Source: Septoria linicola (Eukaryota; Ascomycota; Dothideomycetes; Mycosphaerellales; Mycosphaerellaceae). From it: DNA of 64,000 nt. Positions 1 through 10,745 of this stretch are shown one piece after another. Each line of letters starts with the position of its first letter. Position 1 is the stretch's first letter. The position numbers were made by a program, and so were the translations under genes. The DNA is taken from the NCBI GenBank assembly GCA_024114885.1, contig CP099431.1, forward strand, positions 1 to 64,000, in the 5' to 3' direction. Below the pieces are notes generated by a model. That model had not been told where the DNA came from and ran no database searches. It saw only the letters and a list, made by a program, of their open reading frames with translations.

Positions 1-127
1 CCTAACCCTAACCCTAACCCTAACCCTAACCCTAACCCTAACCCTAACCCTAACCCTAACCCTAACCCTAACCCTAACCCTAACCCTAACCCTAACCCTA
101 ACCCTAACCCTAACCCTAAACCCTAAC
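1..127. repeat. Telomere repeat array (CCCTAA)n
   Basis: About twenty uninterrupted CCCTAA units begin at the first base. The last unit carries one extra A (CCCTAAACCCTAA near 115-127). CCCTAA on the plus strand at the left edge is the C-rich strand of a TTAGGG telomere, so this is a true chromosome end, oriented telomere to centromere. TTAGGG is the usual telomere unit of filamentous ascomycetes. Confidence 0.98.
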
Positions 128-400
128 AACCCGAGCCCGCCGCCTGGCCTTCTACTCTAACCCCTCTCCTTTCATAACCCTAAGCTCGATCTGGTCGGTT
201 ATCGGTGGTCGGGTTATCGCGGGTTATCACAGGTTATCGCGGGTTACTCTAACCCTAAGCGAGCTCGATATACGTAACCCTAAGGATATAAGAGACGATT
301 AGGTCGAATAGGTAGAAGCTTCGCTCTAACCCTAAGGAGGAACGAGTATCGAAGTATAACTATTATCGTAGGTAGACGTAATATATCTACAAAGTACTAT
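128..400. repeat. Telomere-proximal degenerate repeats
   Basis: Four copies of TAACCCTAAG lie at about 175-184, 250-259, 275-284 and 327-336, embedded in unrelated sequence. A 10-bp tandem repeat, GGGTTATCGC with variants, occupies about 211-250, with a related GGTTATC just before it. These look like variant or internal telomere-type repeats between the array and the first gene remnant. No gene is visible. Confidence 0.7.
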
Positions 401-732
401 ACTCTACTTACAGGGAGCGCTAGAGATCTACTAGCAACTACTAGCCTCTTATTAGTAGGCAGTACTTGCCTCTATTTAAGATTAAGCTTAAGAAGTTCGT
501 TAGCTATTACCGACCTCTCCTAAGCGGGTAGTACTTCCTATAGCGAATATATGTCCTCGACTAATAAAGCCTTAGCCCGACGCTCCCTATTAACTTTACT
601 AAAACGAGTAGTATAGAATATAGTAAGGTTCTTTACCGAGACGCCTTCGAGGTAGGCCTAGATAGTAGCGGATTTCATCTATACTACCTATATATCGTCT
701 ACGGTATCCTTAGTAGACTTAGCCTCCGGGCC

Positions 733-823
733 CTATACGATATTAGTATATCGACTCTCTCTGAAAGTAGAATACTCTACTAGGTAGTAGACTACTTTCT
801 TATCTTATAAGTAGAATACTTAC
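733..823 (-). other. Intron with internal hairpin (helicase gene)
   Basis: On the minus strand this 91-bp segment starts GTAAGT and ends TACTAATATCGTATAG, a canonical fungal donor, branch site and acceptor. Removing it joins two readable coding blocks in phase 0. Its middle holds CTACTACCTAGTAG flanked by the inverted repeat GAAAGTAG/CTACTTTC, so the intron RNA could fold into a stem. Confidence 0.7.
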
Positions 824-825
824 CT

Positions 826-903
826 CCTACTTATCCTCTTCTTCTTACTTACTCCCTTCTTCTTACTTACTCCCGTCTTCTTACTTACTCTCGTCTTCCT
901 ACA
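826..903 (-). repeat. Acidic hexapeptide-coding minisatellite (helicase C-terminus)
   Basis: Four tandem units, visible on the plus strand as repeated TTCTTACTTACTC, encode on the minus strand a repeated QEDxSK-like hexapeptide, with the Gln codons now TAA or TAG. It sits directly before the last intron of the SNF2 gene remnant. The length is a multiple of three, as expected for a coding minisatellite. Confidence 0.65.
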
Positions 904-1167
904 TATCGCCGTTACTAGAGGTCTCGCTAATAGCTGCTAATTTCGCTAGTATAGTGCCTAAGGCTATAGCGACACTATCTTTATATATATCGATAAGTAA
1001 GTTAGCGACTTCTTTTTCCTTTAGAGTAGGCTCGTTATTAGAAATTTCCTCTAAGTCTATCGGATCTTCTACTACTTTCTAGGAATCTTCTTCGAGTAAC
1101 CGGTCGTAGGCTACGCGGATATACGTCGATAGTTGCTTTACTAATCGTATAGCGGCCGCGATCACCT

Positions 1168-1259
1168 CTATAGGATTGAATTAGTAGATACTAAGTTGTA
1201 AGTTGTTTAGAGGAGTGTCTTACTAGCTAGTAAGAACTTCTACTTGAAGCGGCACTTAC
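1168..1259 (-). other. Intron with internal hairpin (helicase gene)
   Basis: A 92-bp minus-strand segment begins GTAAGTG and ends CTACTAATTCAATCCTATAG. Splicing it out restores one reading frame (phase 1) across more than a hundred codons. A perfect 16-bp palindrome, CTTACTAGCTAGTAAG, lies in its middle. Confidence 0.75.
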
Positions 1260-2339
1260 CTGTTCGATTAAGGTACGTAATCTTAGTAGTATCGGTTTCG
1301 AGGACGCGGTCGGCGGTACTAAAGATATATCCGATAATATTCTTCGTGTCTATAACTAATAGTGCTCTAGGTCGGAACTACTACTTACGCCTATTACTAG
1401 TTACTATAGAGCGGACGATAGTTATCTAGTCTCGGTTATCTAGATAGACTTGGTTAGGGGCTAATTTGCCGCCCTTCTATTCTTCGGATTCTAGTTAGCC
1501 TAAAAGCTCTCGAGCGACGAGATTACTATAAGTAAAACGGAATAGTTACTCCTATAGTAACAGGTTCTTAGCTCGTGAGTCTCGTACGTTAGACTATTCT
1601 TAACTAGTACGAGAGGAGCGAATACCGAACATTAATCGTATTAAGCTGTCAGCGAAAACTTCTATTACCCGATCGGTTATATTAGTTTCCCGAGATCTAG
1701 AGGACTATATACTAGCCTCGAGTAATCTACCCTTAGCGTCTTTAGACTAGAACGGGCTGTCCTTGAGGATAGTATCTAGAAGATCCTTCGGTACTATCGT
1801 ATTAACGATTACTTACTTAACGAAGCGTTTCTAATACTTCGCTTGAAGGTACTAGTCGATTATCTCGTCGATAAGGAGGACTAGGACTCTTATAGCTTTA
1901 GTCTAGCCTATACGATTTTAGCGGCCTATTATTTAAATTAGAGCGTAGAGGCTAACGTAGTCTATTACGAGTTAGACGTTACTACCCCGCTATAAGTTTA
2001 AAGACTCCGCTATAGAGCGCGAAGACAGGATTATTACCTTTACCTCGCTATTATTAAAGGAGCGCTCGGCTAATATACGAGCGCGATTCTTAATACTAGC
2101 GCGGATAACTCGGTAGGAGATCTAGAGGAGTCGATAAGTAAACTCGGTAAGGAGATTACTAATTAGTTCCTAGCCTTAAATAATCATACCTTAGCCCTAT
2201 TCGATAACATGCTTCTTAAGGAGGCCGACGAGGGCGTAGTGCTTAGGCGATAGCGGGACGTACTAACTTAGGTAGCCGGCACGAGTGTTCGAAAGAGGAG
2301 CCTAAGGGTTAGCCTTAATTAATATATAGTAGAAGGAGT

Positions 2340-2482
2340 AGCCGTCGATCTTACTAGTTTCTCTATAGTAATTATTAGCACTATATATATGTATATATAT
2401 AAGGAACGTACTACTAGCTAGTAGATAGATATTACTACTACTAGCTAGTAGACTACTCTATAGAACTAACTTATAAGCTATT
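2340..2482 (-). other. Probable intron with double palindrome (helicase gene)
   Basis: The coding frame breaks here between the DEAH half and the C-terminal helicase half. The gap holds two perfect CTACTAGCTAGTAG palindromes separated by about 13 bp (near 2,410-2,452). Minus-strand GTTAGT is a possible donor, and GCTAATAATTACTATAG a possible branch and acceptor. The exact splice sites do not fit one phase cleanly, so the boundaries are uncertain. Confidence 0.45.
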
Positions 2483-3822
2483 AATTAACTTTGCGCTAGT
2501 ATCGTATTAGCGGTCTAGTAAGCGTACGTTCACTAGGTTATTGTAGGTTAGCACTAGTTGTCGATAGAGACTTAACGTACGATCTATCTTATCGTCTTTA
2601 TCGAATACTAGGAGGCTCTTCTAGTCTAGAGCGTCGAGGTAGCTACGAGCTACACCTTCGTACGCGGCGGCACCTACTATATTAGCACGTATCTCTATAT
2701 AGACGGTCGTAATAGAGAGGATCTCTATACCTAATTCTACTATCGACCTATAAGTAACGATCTTTTAACCTTTAACTTAGCGTAACTAGGTAAGACCTAG
2801 AGTAAGCGGTACGAGGTCGAAGACTATATTTATATTACCCGTCTACGTATGTTCGAAGAAGCGGCGGGGCTATAAAGCCGAGAGGTAGAGCTAGTTAGTC
2901 GATATACTACTACCTAGGAGGCTAGGATCGACTATAGTTAGGATAGCGAAATAGTTACGTTAATATTGTTCGTAGAAAGAGTCGCTTAGCGAACGATAGT
3001 CACGGCTGTTCAGACCTTCGTAGAGCTCTTTAGGAAGGACCTTAGATAGCGATTTCTAGAAAAAGCGAAACAATACCGTACTGTCGCTAACTATGTTATA
3101 GAAGATAGTTACTATAACGAGCACGTACCTTATAGTAGGTTCTAGTTAATATAAGGCGTCGGTCTAGAAAGCCTATAGATTGCCTAGATAATAAGCCTCG
3201 TCTATATAGATTATACTAAAGCTCTACTTATTATAGAGAAGGATCTCGTTATCTATAGACTACGTATATAGCGAAGGATCTACGGTCTTAGCGTCGTTAT
3301 TATCGTCGCTATTACTAAGCTCTAATTCGAGGACTACGGGTTCTACTTCGAGTTCCTCGTCGACGTTAGAACCGTCGTCGTTGTTATTAACCTACGCTGC
3401 GACTAGCGTCTTAGATACGTTACGGCGTATATATACTTTGCCCTTCTTAAGAATCTTGTTCTATAGCGACTAGAATATACTAAGGATAATAGTAGAAGAA
3501 GTGCGCGGATCGTTGAATAACAGATTCGAGAGGTATATCTCTAGGCCGTCTAGGTTAGTATTCGGGATACTAGTATATCCTACTATAGCTACTCCGTCGG
3601 TGTTACTACCTAGGCTACAGAATATAATAAGGCGGATATATCTCGTCGAAGAGGGGTCGTTAAACAGCTTAGTAATAGGCTCGATCTAAGCCTAGAGTAC
3701 ACTTAGTAGGTAGATAACGAGACAAGGGCGGTAGAGAGGCTCGGGGTTAGTAACTTTGAAGTCGGTAAGTAGCTATTCGGCCTCGTCGTCGGTAGCGTCT
3801 CCTATAGCCGTTTCCGTAGCGT

Positions 3823-3948
3823 CTAGAAATATTAGTAAATTACGTAACAGATATAGAATAATTTGCTAGCTAGTAGGCGGACGTCTTAACTACTAGCTAG
3901 TAGATCGTTCTATATAACTCTTTAATAAACCGACTTACCTTTCTACTA
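3823..3948 (-). other. Intron with double palindrome (helicase gene)
   Basis: A 126-bp minus-strand segment begins GTAAGT and ends TTTACTAATATTTCTAG. Joining the flanks (AAA G|AC GCT) keeps one frame in phase 1, linking motif I upstream with the next exon. Inside are CTACTAGCTAGTAG and a near copy (CTACTAGCTAGC), enclosed by the inverted repeat ATATAGAA/TTCTATAT. This is the best supported of the hairpin introns. Confidence 0.8.
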
Positions 3949-5243
3949 CTATCGTCGTTACTTAATTTCTCTAGCTATATAGACAACTATATATAGTACC
4001 TAGATAGTCTTGCTAAGACCGATATTATCTCTAAGGACGGCATAGCGTATCTCCGATTAGAGTATTTTTATTAGCTAGGCGATACTAGCGGGTTACTAGG
4101 GCTTGAGTAGGAGCCTATCTAGTTCGACCTAGAAGTTTTCGCTAGTAATAGGGTCTATGTTTCCGGATTCCAAGAGTATAACCTTCAGCCTAAGTATAGC
4201 GACGGACTCGTCCTATATTAGCGGTATCGCTAAGCGGGTGTTTATAGTCGCGTATAGAGTAGCGAATATTTAGGTATCGATAGCGGTATTAGAGCTGTCG
4301 ACTACTCGTATAGCGGAGTCCGAGCATTCTATATATACCTCTTAGAAGAGTCGCTACTTATTAACTAAAGATGTTAGGAGAATAGTTTTAAAGCCAAGCC
4401 GATCTATATACTTAATATCGTTATATAAGTACTCGACGTCCTTACTTAATATATCTATAATACGGATTCGGGCTTCGTCGCTTAGGTTGTCTAGGTCTAG
4501 AGCGATCGTGGAAGCGTCGACCTTAATACTATCGAACACTATAATAGTAGTACCTATATCGTTCTACCCTTTAGTACGTACGAAATCCTTAGCGATTTCG
4601 TTAATCCCTATAAATACTATATCTACTAGTATTATAAGATCTTTAGCTTGTCGATAGGCTTGCTCGACAGAGTTAGTAGCCGTCGAACTAGAGGTAATAT
4701 AGTATACTAGCGTAATCGCCTTAGGCTAGTTAATCTTCGGGTTAGTATTAGCGCTCTAGTCTCCTATCTAATAGCTCTTCTTTCGTGTAAACAGGTAGAT
4801 AATATAGAAGCTCTAAAAGATGTCCTCGTTATATAACGAGAACTCGTCTATAGAGTAGATAAGTAGAGCTAGTAGCTCCCCTACCGGTGTAGGTATACTA
4901 TAGAAAACAGGGGGCAGGTATAACTCTACCTATAATTCTTTATCTACTCGGTAGGTATCGATAGCCTACTTTATAAGATATATAGTACGGAGCGCGATAA
5001 TAACTACACGGTACGAGAAGCTGCCTCTAGCGGAGAGAGAGAGGCGAGGATCGAGGAGTAACTTGTCGAAATAGTCCTAGTCGGTAGTCTCTAGGTCCTT
5101 CCCGAATAGGACTCTCTTCTTTCCGGATTCTATAATAACATCGATATAGGTATTTAGAGAGAGAACACTTAGTATTTGCCTCTCTAAGCCTTCCTATCCG
5201 AAATTATTCTATAGTTAAATTAGTACTAGAATTAGAGTATAAG

Positions 5244-5338
5244 TTACTTTAGTAGAATATACTACTAGCTAGCAATACGATAATATAGACTACTAGCTAG
5301 TAGTTTATTCTACTACGTAATACGTTCTACTAAAGTAA
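5244..5338. repeat. 95-bp palindromic element in a probable helicase intron
   Basis: The ends are a perfect 14-bp inverted repeat, TTACTTTAGTAGAA against TTCTACTAAAGTAA. Inside are one perfect CTACTAGCTAGTAG and one near copy. It interrupts the minus-strand coding frame of the helicase remnant. A downstream minus-strand acceptor context (TACTAATTTAACTATAG) is present near 5,220. Intron or inserted miniature element are both possible. Confidence 0.6.
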
Positions 5339-5900
5339 TATCGGGGAACATAGGAGTAACTCTTACTATAAAATGCTTATAGTATTCTCTTAGAGTAGGA
5401 AAAACTACACGTTATACTAACGGGAACTAATCTAGGCTATTAAGCTCTATATATCTAGCTAAGTTGTCGTCTTTCTACGTAATCTATATAGCTTTGATAC
5501 TATACGTAAATATACCCTAGGTTAGTATAGTAGGAGTAGGTCGAATACTCGAATCTAGGATACTCGTTAAGTCGTTTACTCGCGTCTCTACTCTACTCTT
5601 AGCTAAATCGTCGCGTGAAACTGTTACGCTTAGGACATTATCGAGCGAAGTAGCGGCTAGTCCCTTACGTAAGACCTTAGTATTCGGTCCTTACTTTTTA
5701 TATAGGGTCCGCGCCTTCTTCGTAGTCGGGGTCGCGAATAGTAATAGGGCGTCGAGTAGGTCTTCTATAAGGGTCTCTATAGTATCGCCGACCTTAGTTC
5801 TCTTATTTAAGAAGGTATCGGGTTCCGACTCGGAAACTTGTCTCTTACAAGGTACTATTATATATATCTTTGAGGCTTGCTTTAAGTAGCTTCTAAGCAA

Positions 5901-6800
5901 ATAGGAAGTGACTTACTAGATAGTAATATACTTAGAGGAGGTACGGATGTAGCTAGCGAACAAATAGAGGAATGAATTACTAGCTAGTAACGCGATAGAG
6001 AGAGGAGCGGAAGTAGAGGTAGATATCGGAGGTAAGAAGAAGAAGAAGAAGAGGAGAGAAGATAGATTATTAAATATTGTTAGAAGCTAGCGTAAATAAA
6101 GCGACGTTTATAGTATACATACCTATATATACGCGACAAATAAGCTAGCGACATTACGCGTAAGTAAAGGAAAGTAAAGGAATCTATAAATAAGATAGGA
6201 AATCTCTTTATTACTACTAAATTCGGTAATAGTAGAGGAATATACGTCTTATATCCGGATTTATATATTAGAAATAAGCTTTTATTAAGCTCTAACCGTC
6301 GATCGTAATAGCCGGATTAGGCTTAGCTTATTAGAAGTAACTAGAATTCTGCTTCTCGTACGTACGTAGGGATGCCTTAGGTATTATTATATAAGCTTAT
6401 AATACCTAAGGTGTTAAAATGTTTACTAGCTCTAGTTGTCTTCAATTACTAGCTAGTAGTATATTCCTCCGAAGGTACGTGCCTCTAGTAGTATATTCCT
6501 ATAATAGTACCTTCCTCTAAAGGTACGTTCTTCTAGAAGTGTATACTAAGTGTCTAGTAAGTCTATATTCCGATTACTAGCTAGTAAGGCATTCCTCGAC
6601 AAGTAGTTTTAACTTACCCTTCTCTACCTAGAGGCTCGCGTAGACGTAGCTATCCTTCCTATTCTTCTCTTAACTAGTCTATAAACTCTAGGCGTAATAG
6701 AGACTAACTAGGTTACTAGTTCTTCTAGCCCTATATCTATATCAGCGTACTCTATATCTCTTAGCGGACGACTAAATACTATATTCGCTAACCCTACTTT
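5901..6800. other. Spacer with CTAG-core palindromes, no gene assigned
   Basis: No readable protein frame is recognised, although a 5' exon of the helicase could lie here. The stretch contains TTACTAGCTAGTAA-type palindromes near 5,968, 6,446 and 6,574, a short GAA tract near 6,038-6,056 and repeated GTATATTCC / GGTACGT words near 6,468-6,545. Confidence 0.5.
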
Positions 6801-9800
6801 ATAGTTTAGGTTAAAACCTTATACGTAGGATAAGGTAAGATCTAGTAGTAGTCTAATAGGTAGCCTTTTAAACGTCGCTAAAACTTATACCTAAGGGTAG
6901 TACTATTATCGAGTGTCGATATACTAGTATATATTCTTTAATATAGAACTCGATATAGCTTTACTTCCTAACACTTACGACGAATACCGTTATTAAAGTC
7001 GAATAGGAAGCTAACTAGAGACTATATAAGCTTGAAGTCGCTACGGTTTCCTATAATAAGGTAGATTTTGTCGTTTATAATCTCCTCGAAGTATTCTATA
7101 GACTAGCTAAGCTCGCCCTCTAGGGTAGTTTGTCGTATTCTAGGTTTAATCTCGTGTTTAACTACTTCGAGGACATCCTTACGGAACTACTCGAATACTA
7201 GGTAGACTAGCTAAAGGATAATTTGACTACGAACACGCTAGTGTTTAGAGTGTTCGCTAAGCTATTAACGGGCAAGATCTGTACGCCTTATAAGATCGAA
7301 GAAGGCGTTAACTTCGCCGCTATATCGAAGGTATTAATAACGAAGGACGCTATTATTAAAAAGAACATAGTCTATAATATTAGTATGAAATTAGAGTTCT
7401 GTCTAGTCGAACCGAGGCTCTATCTAAGCGTACCTATACTTACTTAGGGTATTACTAAAGCCAAGTCCGATCCACTTCTTTATATCTCTAGTCTCTATTA
7501 TACGTTCGCGGTAGCTCTACTAGAGAGCCGATTCGCGGTAGAGTTCTATTCCTCCGACTACGAATCGAAGACAGTAGAGGAATATAGCTATTATTTTAGT
7601 TTGCTCCTATATAACAATACCTATTCTATAGCGAGTATAGACGACCTCGAACCTAGTAGTAAACTTATTTAAGTTCTACTATACGAAATATAAGTACTCT
7701 TCGGTCCCGATCGGCTATACGTACGATAGGCAGTTATTAAGTATTAGCTCGAGTTCTACGTAGTCTTCTTCGGCAAGCCGGGTTTATAACGAATAGTACG
7801 TTAACTAACTAATACGGTGTTCCTCGCGTAGTCTAAATGATTTTCTACGAGAGTCCGTAAGTGCTACGTAGGCTCGGCGCTTGCTATATAGGTATAACTG
7901 TTCAATTATATATACGTCTCGGCGGCGGCCTTTAGCCTAGCTCCGAGTAGCCTTAAGGATTGCCGGGTCGAATATAAGTTCCTCTAATCCGTCGTTAGAG
8001 AAAAGATATAGTTTCGAAGAATTAGTAACCTCCTTTATAGAACTATAGAACTGAGAGTAGATAAGTCCGCCTTCAAAGAGTTTCGATCGTCGTAGAGTAA
8101 GGCTTATAAGATTATAGGCCTTATAAAGCAGATTCTACTCGTAGAATATCTGTCTACTCCGAGGCGGCTCTCTATTATATATCTACTCGAGATACTTCTT
8201 AAGATAGTATCGTTTCTATATATAGATATATACTTGCTCGTCGTAAGGATCTCGGTCATCGGCTAGTAATCGGTAGGATTAGGTACAAATCTCTTTACTA
8301 ATATTAATAAATAGGCGTTCGCGTTAGATAACGTCAAAATCGAGAACCCGCTCTAGATACGTCCTAAAGTTCTCTATCGCATAGAGTAACGTAGGACATA
8401 TAAGACTTGTCTTAAATTGTAATTTCGTCCCTTTAGCCGAAAAGAATAGTTAAGGCTCTCGGAAGTTGCGAAGTCTAGCTTTCTCCTCGATAATTTTAAG
8501 AATCTTACTCTATATCTCGCTAAGATATTCCGGGTGCAGATAATAGGCAATCGCTCTCTATATTTCATATCCTGCTCCTCTAACTAAGCGATCCTCGATC
8601 TAATATACCTTACTATTAATATAGGTATATCGATACGTAGTAGGAAGATATTAAGTATAATAGGTATTATAGAATATATAGATAGTAGGGTAGAAGATCC
8701 TATCTAGCTAGCGGGTATATTGTTCCTTAGTAAGCGAGATAAATTTCCTAGTAGCGGTAGGTATATATAGGAAGAGGACAAAAACTAATATCTCTATCGT
8801 TCCTTTAATCCTTCTAAGATAGAAGTAGAGAATGTCCTAGAGTAGATTTGACTACGATCGTAGTTGTTCTACTTCTTGATCCTCGGTATAATAATCGGTA
8901 CAGATATAAAGGTCTATACTAATATTCTACTTTGAAAGCGGTATAGGCTAGTAGCGAATACCCTAGCGTACGAAACTAAGATATAACGTAAATCCTAAGA
9001 AACTATCGATATCGAAAACGATATTAGCTTTAGTAGCTAGGGTCTACTCTTTATAGAGGCATATATGCTTCGGAGGAGGTCTTGTTCTATTCGGCTATAA
9101 GGATATACTATAAAACATTTCCTCCTATCGAGGCGCGTTATAACGTAGAAGGCAGTCGGCTGTAATTCGCGTCGGTATTCTAAGTAGAGAAGGGAATAGG
9201 GCGCTTCTAAAGGCTTCTAATAGCGAACAATAGTCTATATCGCCTACTTTCTCTAAATGTCGAAGGCGCTCTATTTTATAATCGTCTGATATATATCCGT
9301 AAAATCTACCTTATAACTACTAATATAGCTTCTTAGCTATATACTTATACAGGTCTTATAATACGTTACTACTATCGCTATTATTATTAACTTCGCTACT
9401 CTTACTATTGTCGCTACCTAACCGATCGTGGTTTCTAGCTTCGTCGTTAGGTTAGTAGGTCGTATCTTAGTCGTCGAGGCGACCTAGGCTATTAGGCCGG
9501 TCCTAGTCGTTAGCGGGATTCTAGTCGTCGGCGCGGTCCTAGTCGTCGGCGCGGTCCTAGTTATTAGTACGATTCTAGTTATTAGTACGGTTATAGTCGT
9601 CGGTACGATTCTATTTATTAGCGCGGTCCTAGTCGTCGATACGGTCTCCTATATTTTCGTCTTCTAGTTTATTCTCTCTATCTAGTATACTAATAGAATA
9701 GGTATAATATATAGCTTCACTACCCTCTAGTAACTAGTCGCTAGAGCTTACGACGCTAGAGCTTACGATAGTATTATCGAACTCGGCTATTCGAACCTAT

Positions 9801-10130
9801 AAGGAGTCTACGGAGGAAGATATATTAGCGGAGTCCCGAGTTAGTAGTATACTACTAGCCCTACTAGATATAGAAATCGGACTATACGAGGGTTCTTCGA
9901 TATCTCTTAGAGAAGAGTCTACTATAGGTAGGTCCGGTACTTCTAGTAAGTTAGACTAAAGATCTACTCTGTATTTATTAGATATTTTACTATTATAGAG
10001 ATTATTATAGTCGTCGATAGGAAGGGCGCCTTCTAAAAGCCGTACGTTATTAGGATCGTCGAGAAGCGGAATATCTAGAACGCGGAGTCGGAGGGACGGC
10101 GGAGTAGGAGTTAGTTACTCTACGATTATA
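6800..10130 (-). pseudogene. Large orphan fungal protein, copy A, RIP-damaged
   Basis: One minus-strand frame runs about 3.3 kb (roughly 1,100 codons), interrupted almost only by TAG/TAA at former Trp/Gln positions. The N-terminus is Ser/Asp/Pro-rich and carries a hexapeptide repeat. The middle reads FLGFTLYLSFVRQGIR-like and SAKGTKLQFKTS (near 8,403-8,440) blocks. Later come SKRRAYVALTDSRRKSF (about 7,837-7,890) and a C-terminal part ending near 6,800. From memory this matches an uncharacterised, multi-copy protein family seen in many filamentous ascomycete genomes; I know no assigned function or domain name. The probable start is ATA (former ATG) near 10,130. In this copy His, Cys and Trp residues are only partly lost. 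An apparent plus-strand open frame at 7,223-7,447 is antisense to this gene. Confidence 0.7.
9480..9660 (-). repeat. 18-bp coding repeat (DRADDW-like) in orphan gene A
   Basis: About eight to nine units of an 18-bp repeat (plus-strand word GTCCTAGTCGTCGGCGCG and variants) encode, on the minus strand, a six-residue repeat close to DRADDW, with the Trp codon now TAG. It lies near the N-terminus of the orphan protein. The unit length preserves frame. Confidence 0.75.
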
Positions 10131-10604
10131 TTAAGATAGCAGATAACAAGATTACCTTGTTATTACTAATAGGCAGTTACGGCTAAAGTACTATTCTATA
10201 TAGTACGCTATAAACGTAACTATCGCTATCGTTCCTAGTCGCGCTCTCGACGTATATATACTACTTTAGCTACGACGTTAGAAGATAATAGACGACTACG
10301 TTTTAGAGGCATATTAGAATAATATTATATCTCTAAGGCGGTAGTTAGGATACGACCTTAACTTCCTAAAAGAAAATATAGGTAGCGATATAGCTAGATT
10401 TAAGGGAATTTTACTATTACTATAGGAGGCGTATAGGTAGTATTAGGGGCTAATCAAAGTATATAGGGTAGCTACTTATAGTACTAAGAAGAATATAGAA
10501 TACTCTACTAGCTAGTAGGAGTTTCAATTACTAGCTAGCTAAGTATTCTACTTCTCCTAATCTACTAGAGGTCGTCTTCTAAATAAAGGCTCTTACGAGT
10601 TAGA
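10131..10604. promoter_or_regulatory. Upstream spacer of orphan gene A with hairpin
   Basis: No coding frame is seen. At 10,496-10,550 a palindromic element has arms TAGAATAC/GTATTCTA, enclosing CTACTAGCTAGTAG and TTACTAGCTAGCTAA. The same element lies at 19,173-19,227 upstream of copy B. It may be a promoter or 5' UTR structure, or a miniature inserted element; position is the only evidence for regulation. Confidence 0.35.
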
Positions 10605-10745
10605 GCCTCTTTGTTACAGCTAGGCCCTTTGTTATAGCTAGACCCTTTGTTATAGCCGGCCCCCTTATTATAGCCAAGCGCTTTATTATAGCCGGGCTAT
10701 TTATTATAGCCGGGCCCTTTGTTATACCTAGACCCTTTATTATAC
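10605..10745. repeat. 18-bp tandem array
   Basis: About eight units with an 18-bp period (CCCTTTGTTATAGCTAGA and variants). The period was checked from successive TTGTTA positions (10,611, 10,629, 10,647). The array runs straight into the 198-bp satellite, whose unit contains one 18-bp motif. It differs in sequence from the coding 18-bp repeat at 9,480-9,660. Confidence 0.85.

Larger units (their letters stand above)
400..5900 (-). pseudogene. Subtelomeric SNF2-family helicase, RIP-inactivated
   Basis: A minus-strand gene can be followed through several exons if in-frame TAG/TAA are read as lost Trp/Gln codons. SNF2 ATPase motifs occur in the expected order. Motif I reads DNIGLSKT near 4,003-4,040, against the usual D-x-GLGKT. 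Motif II reads DEAY near 3,190-3,210; His to Tyr is a typical RIP change. A motif III-like VLVIVT lies near 3,105-3,130. Motifs V/VI read SLNLQ and then GRxNRIGQTKA near 1,890-1,990, the RxxRxGQ hallmark of SNF2 proteins. An acidic/Ser-rich N-terminal part comes from 5,350-5,900, and the C-terminus carries a short acidic repeat. SNF2 proteins remodel nucleosomes or translocate on DNA; any role here is unknown. The start codon is not identified and may lie upstream of 5,900, and the 3' end near 400 is approximate. Many fungal telomere-linked helicases are RecQ-like, but the motifs here are SNF2. Confidence 0.8.

Noticed and set aside
1244..1429. 61-codon plus-strand open frame
   Set aside because: Lies opposite a well-supported exon and intron of the minus-strand SNF2 gene.
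4354..4539. 61-codon minus-strand open frame as a separate gene
   Set aside because: It is only a stop-free stretch of the larger helicase frame.
7223..7447. 74-codon plus-strand open frame with protein-like text
   Set aside because: It is antisense to the orphan gene, whose minus-strand frame here matches the rest of that protein; open antisense frames are common opposite RIPped coding DNA.
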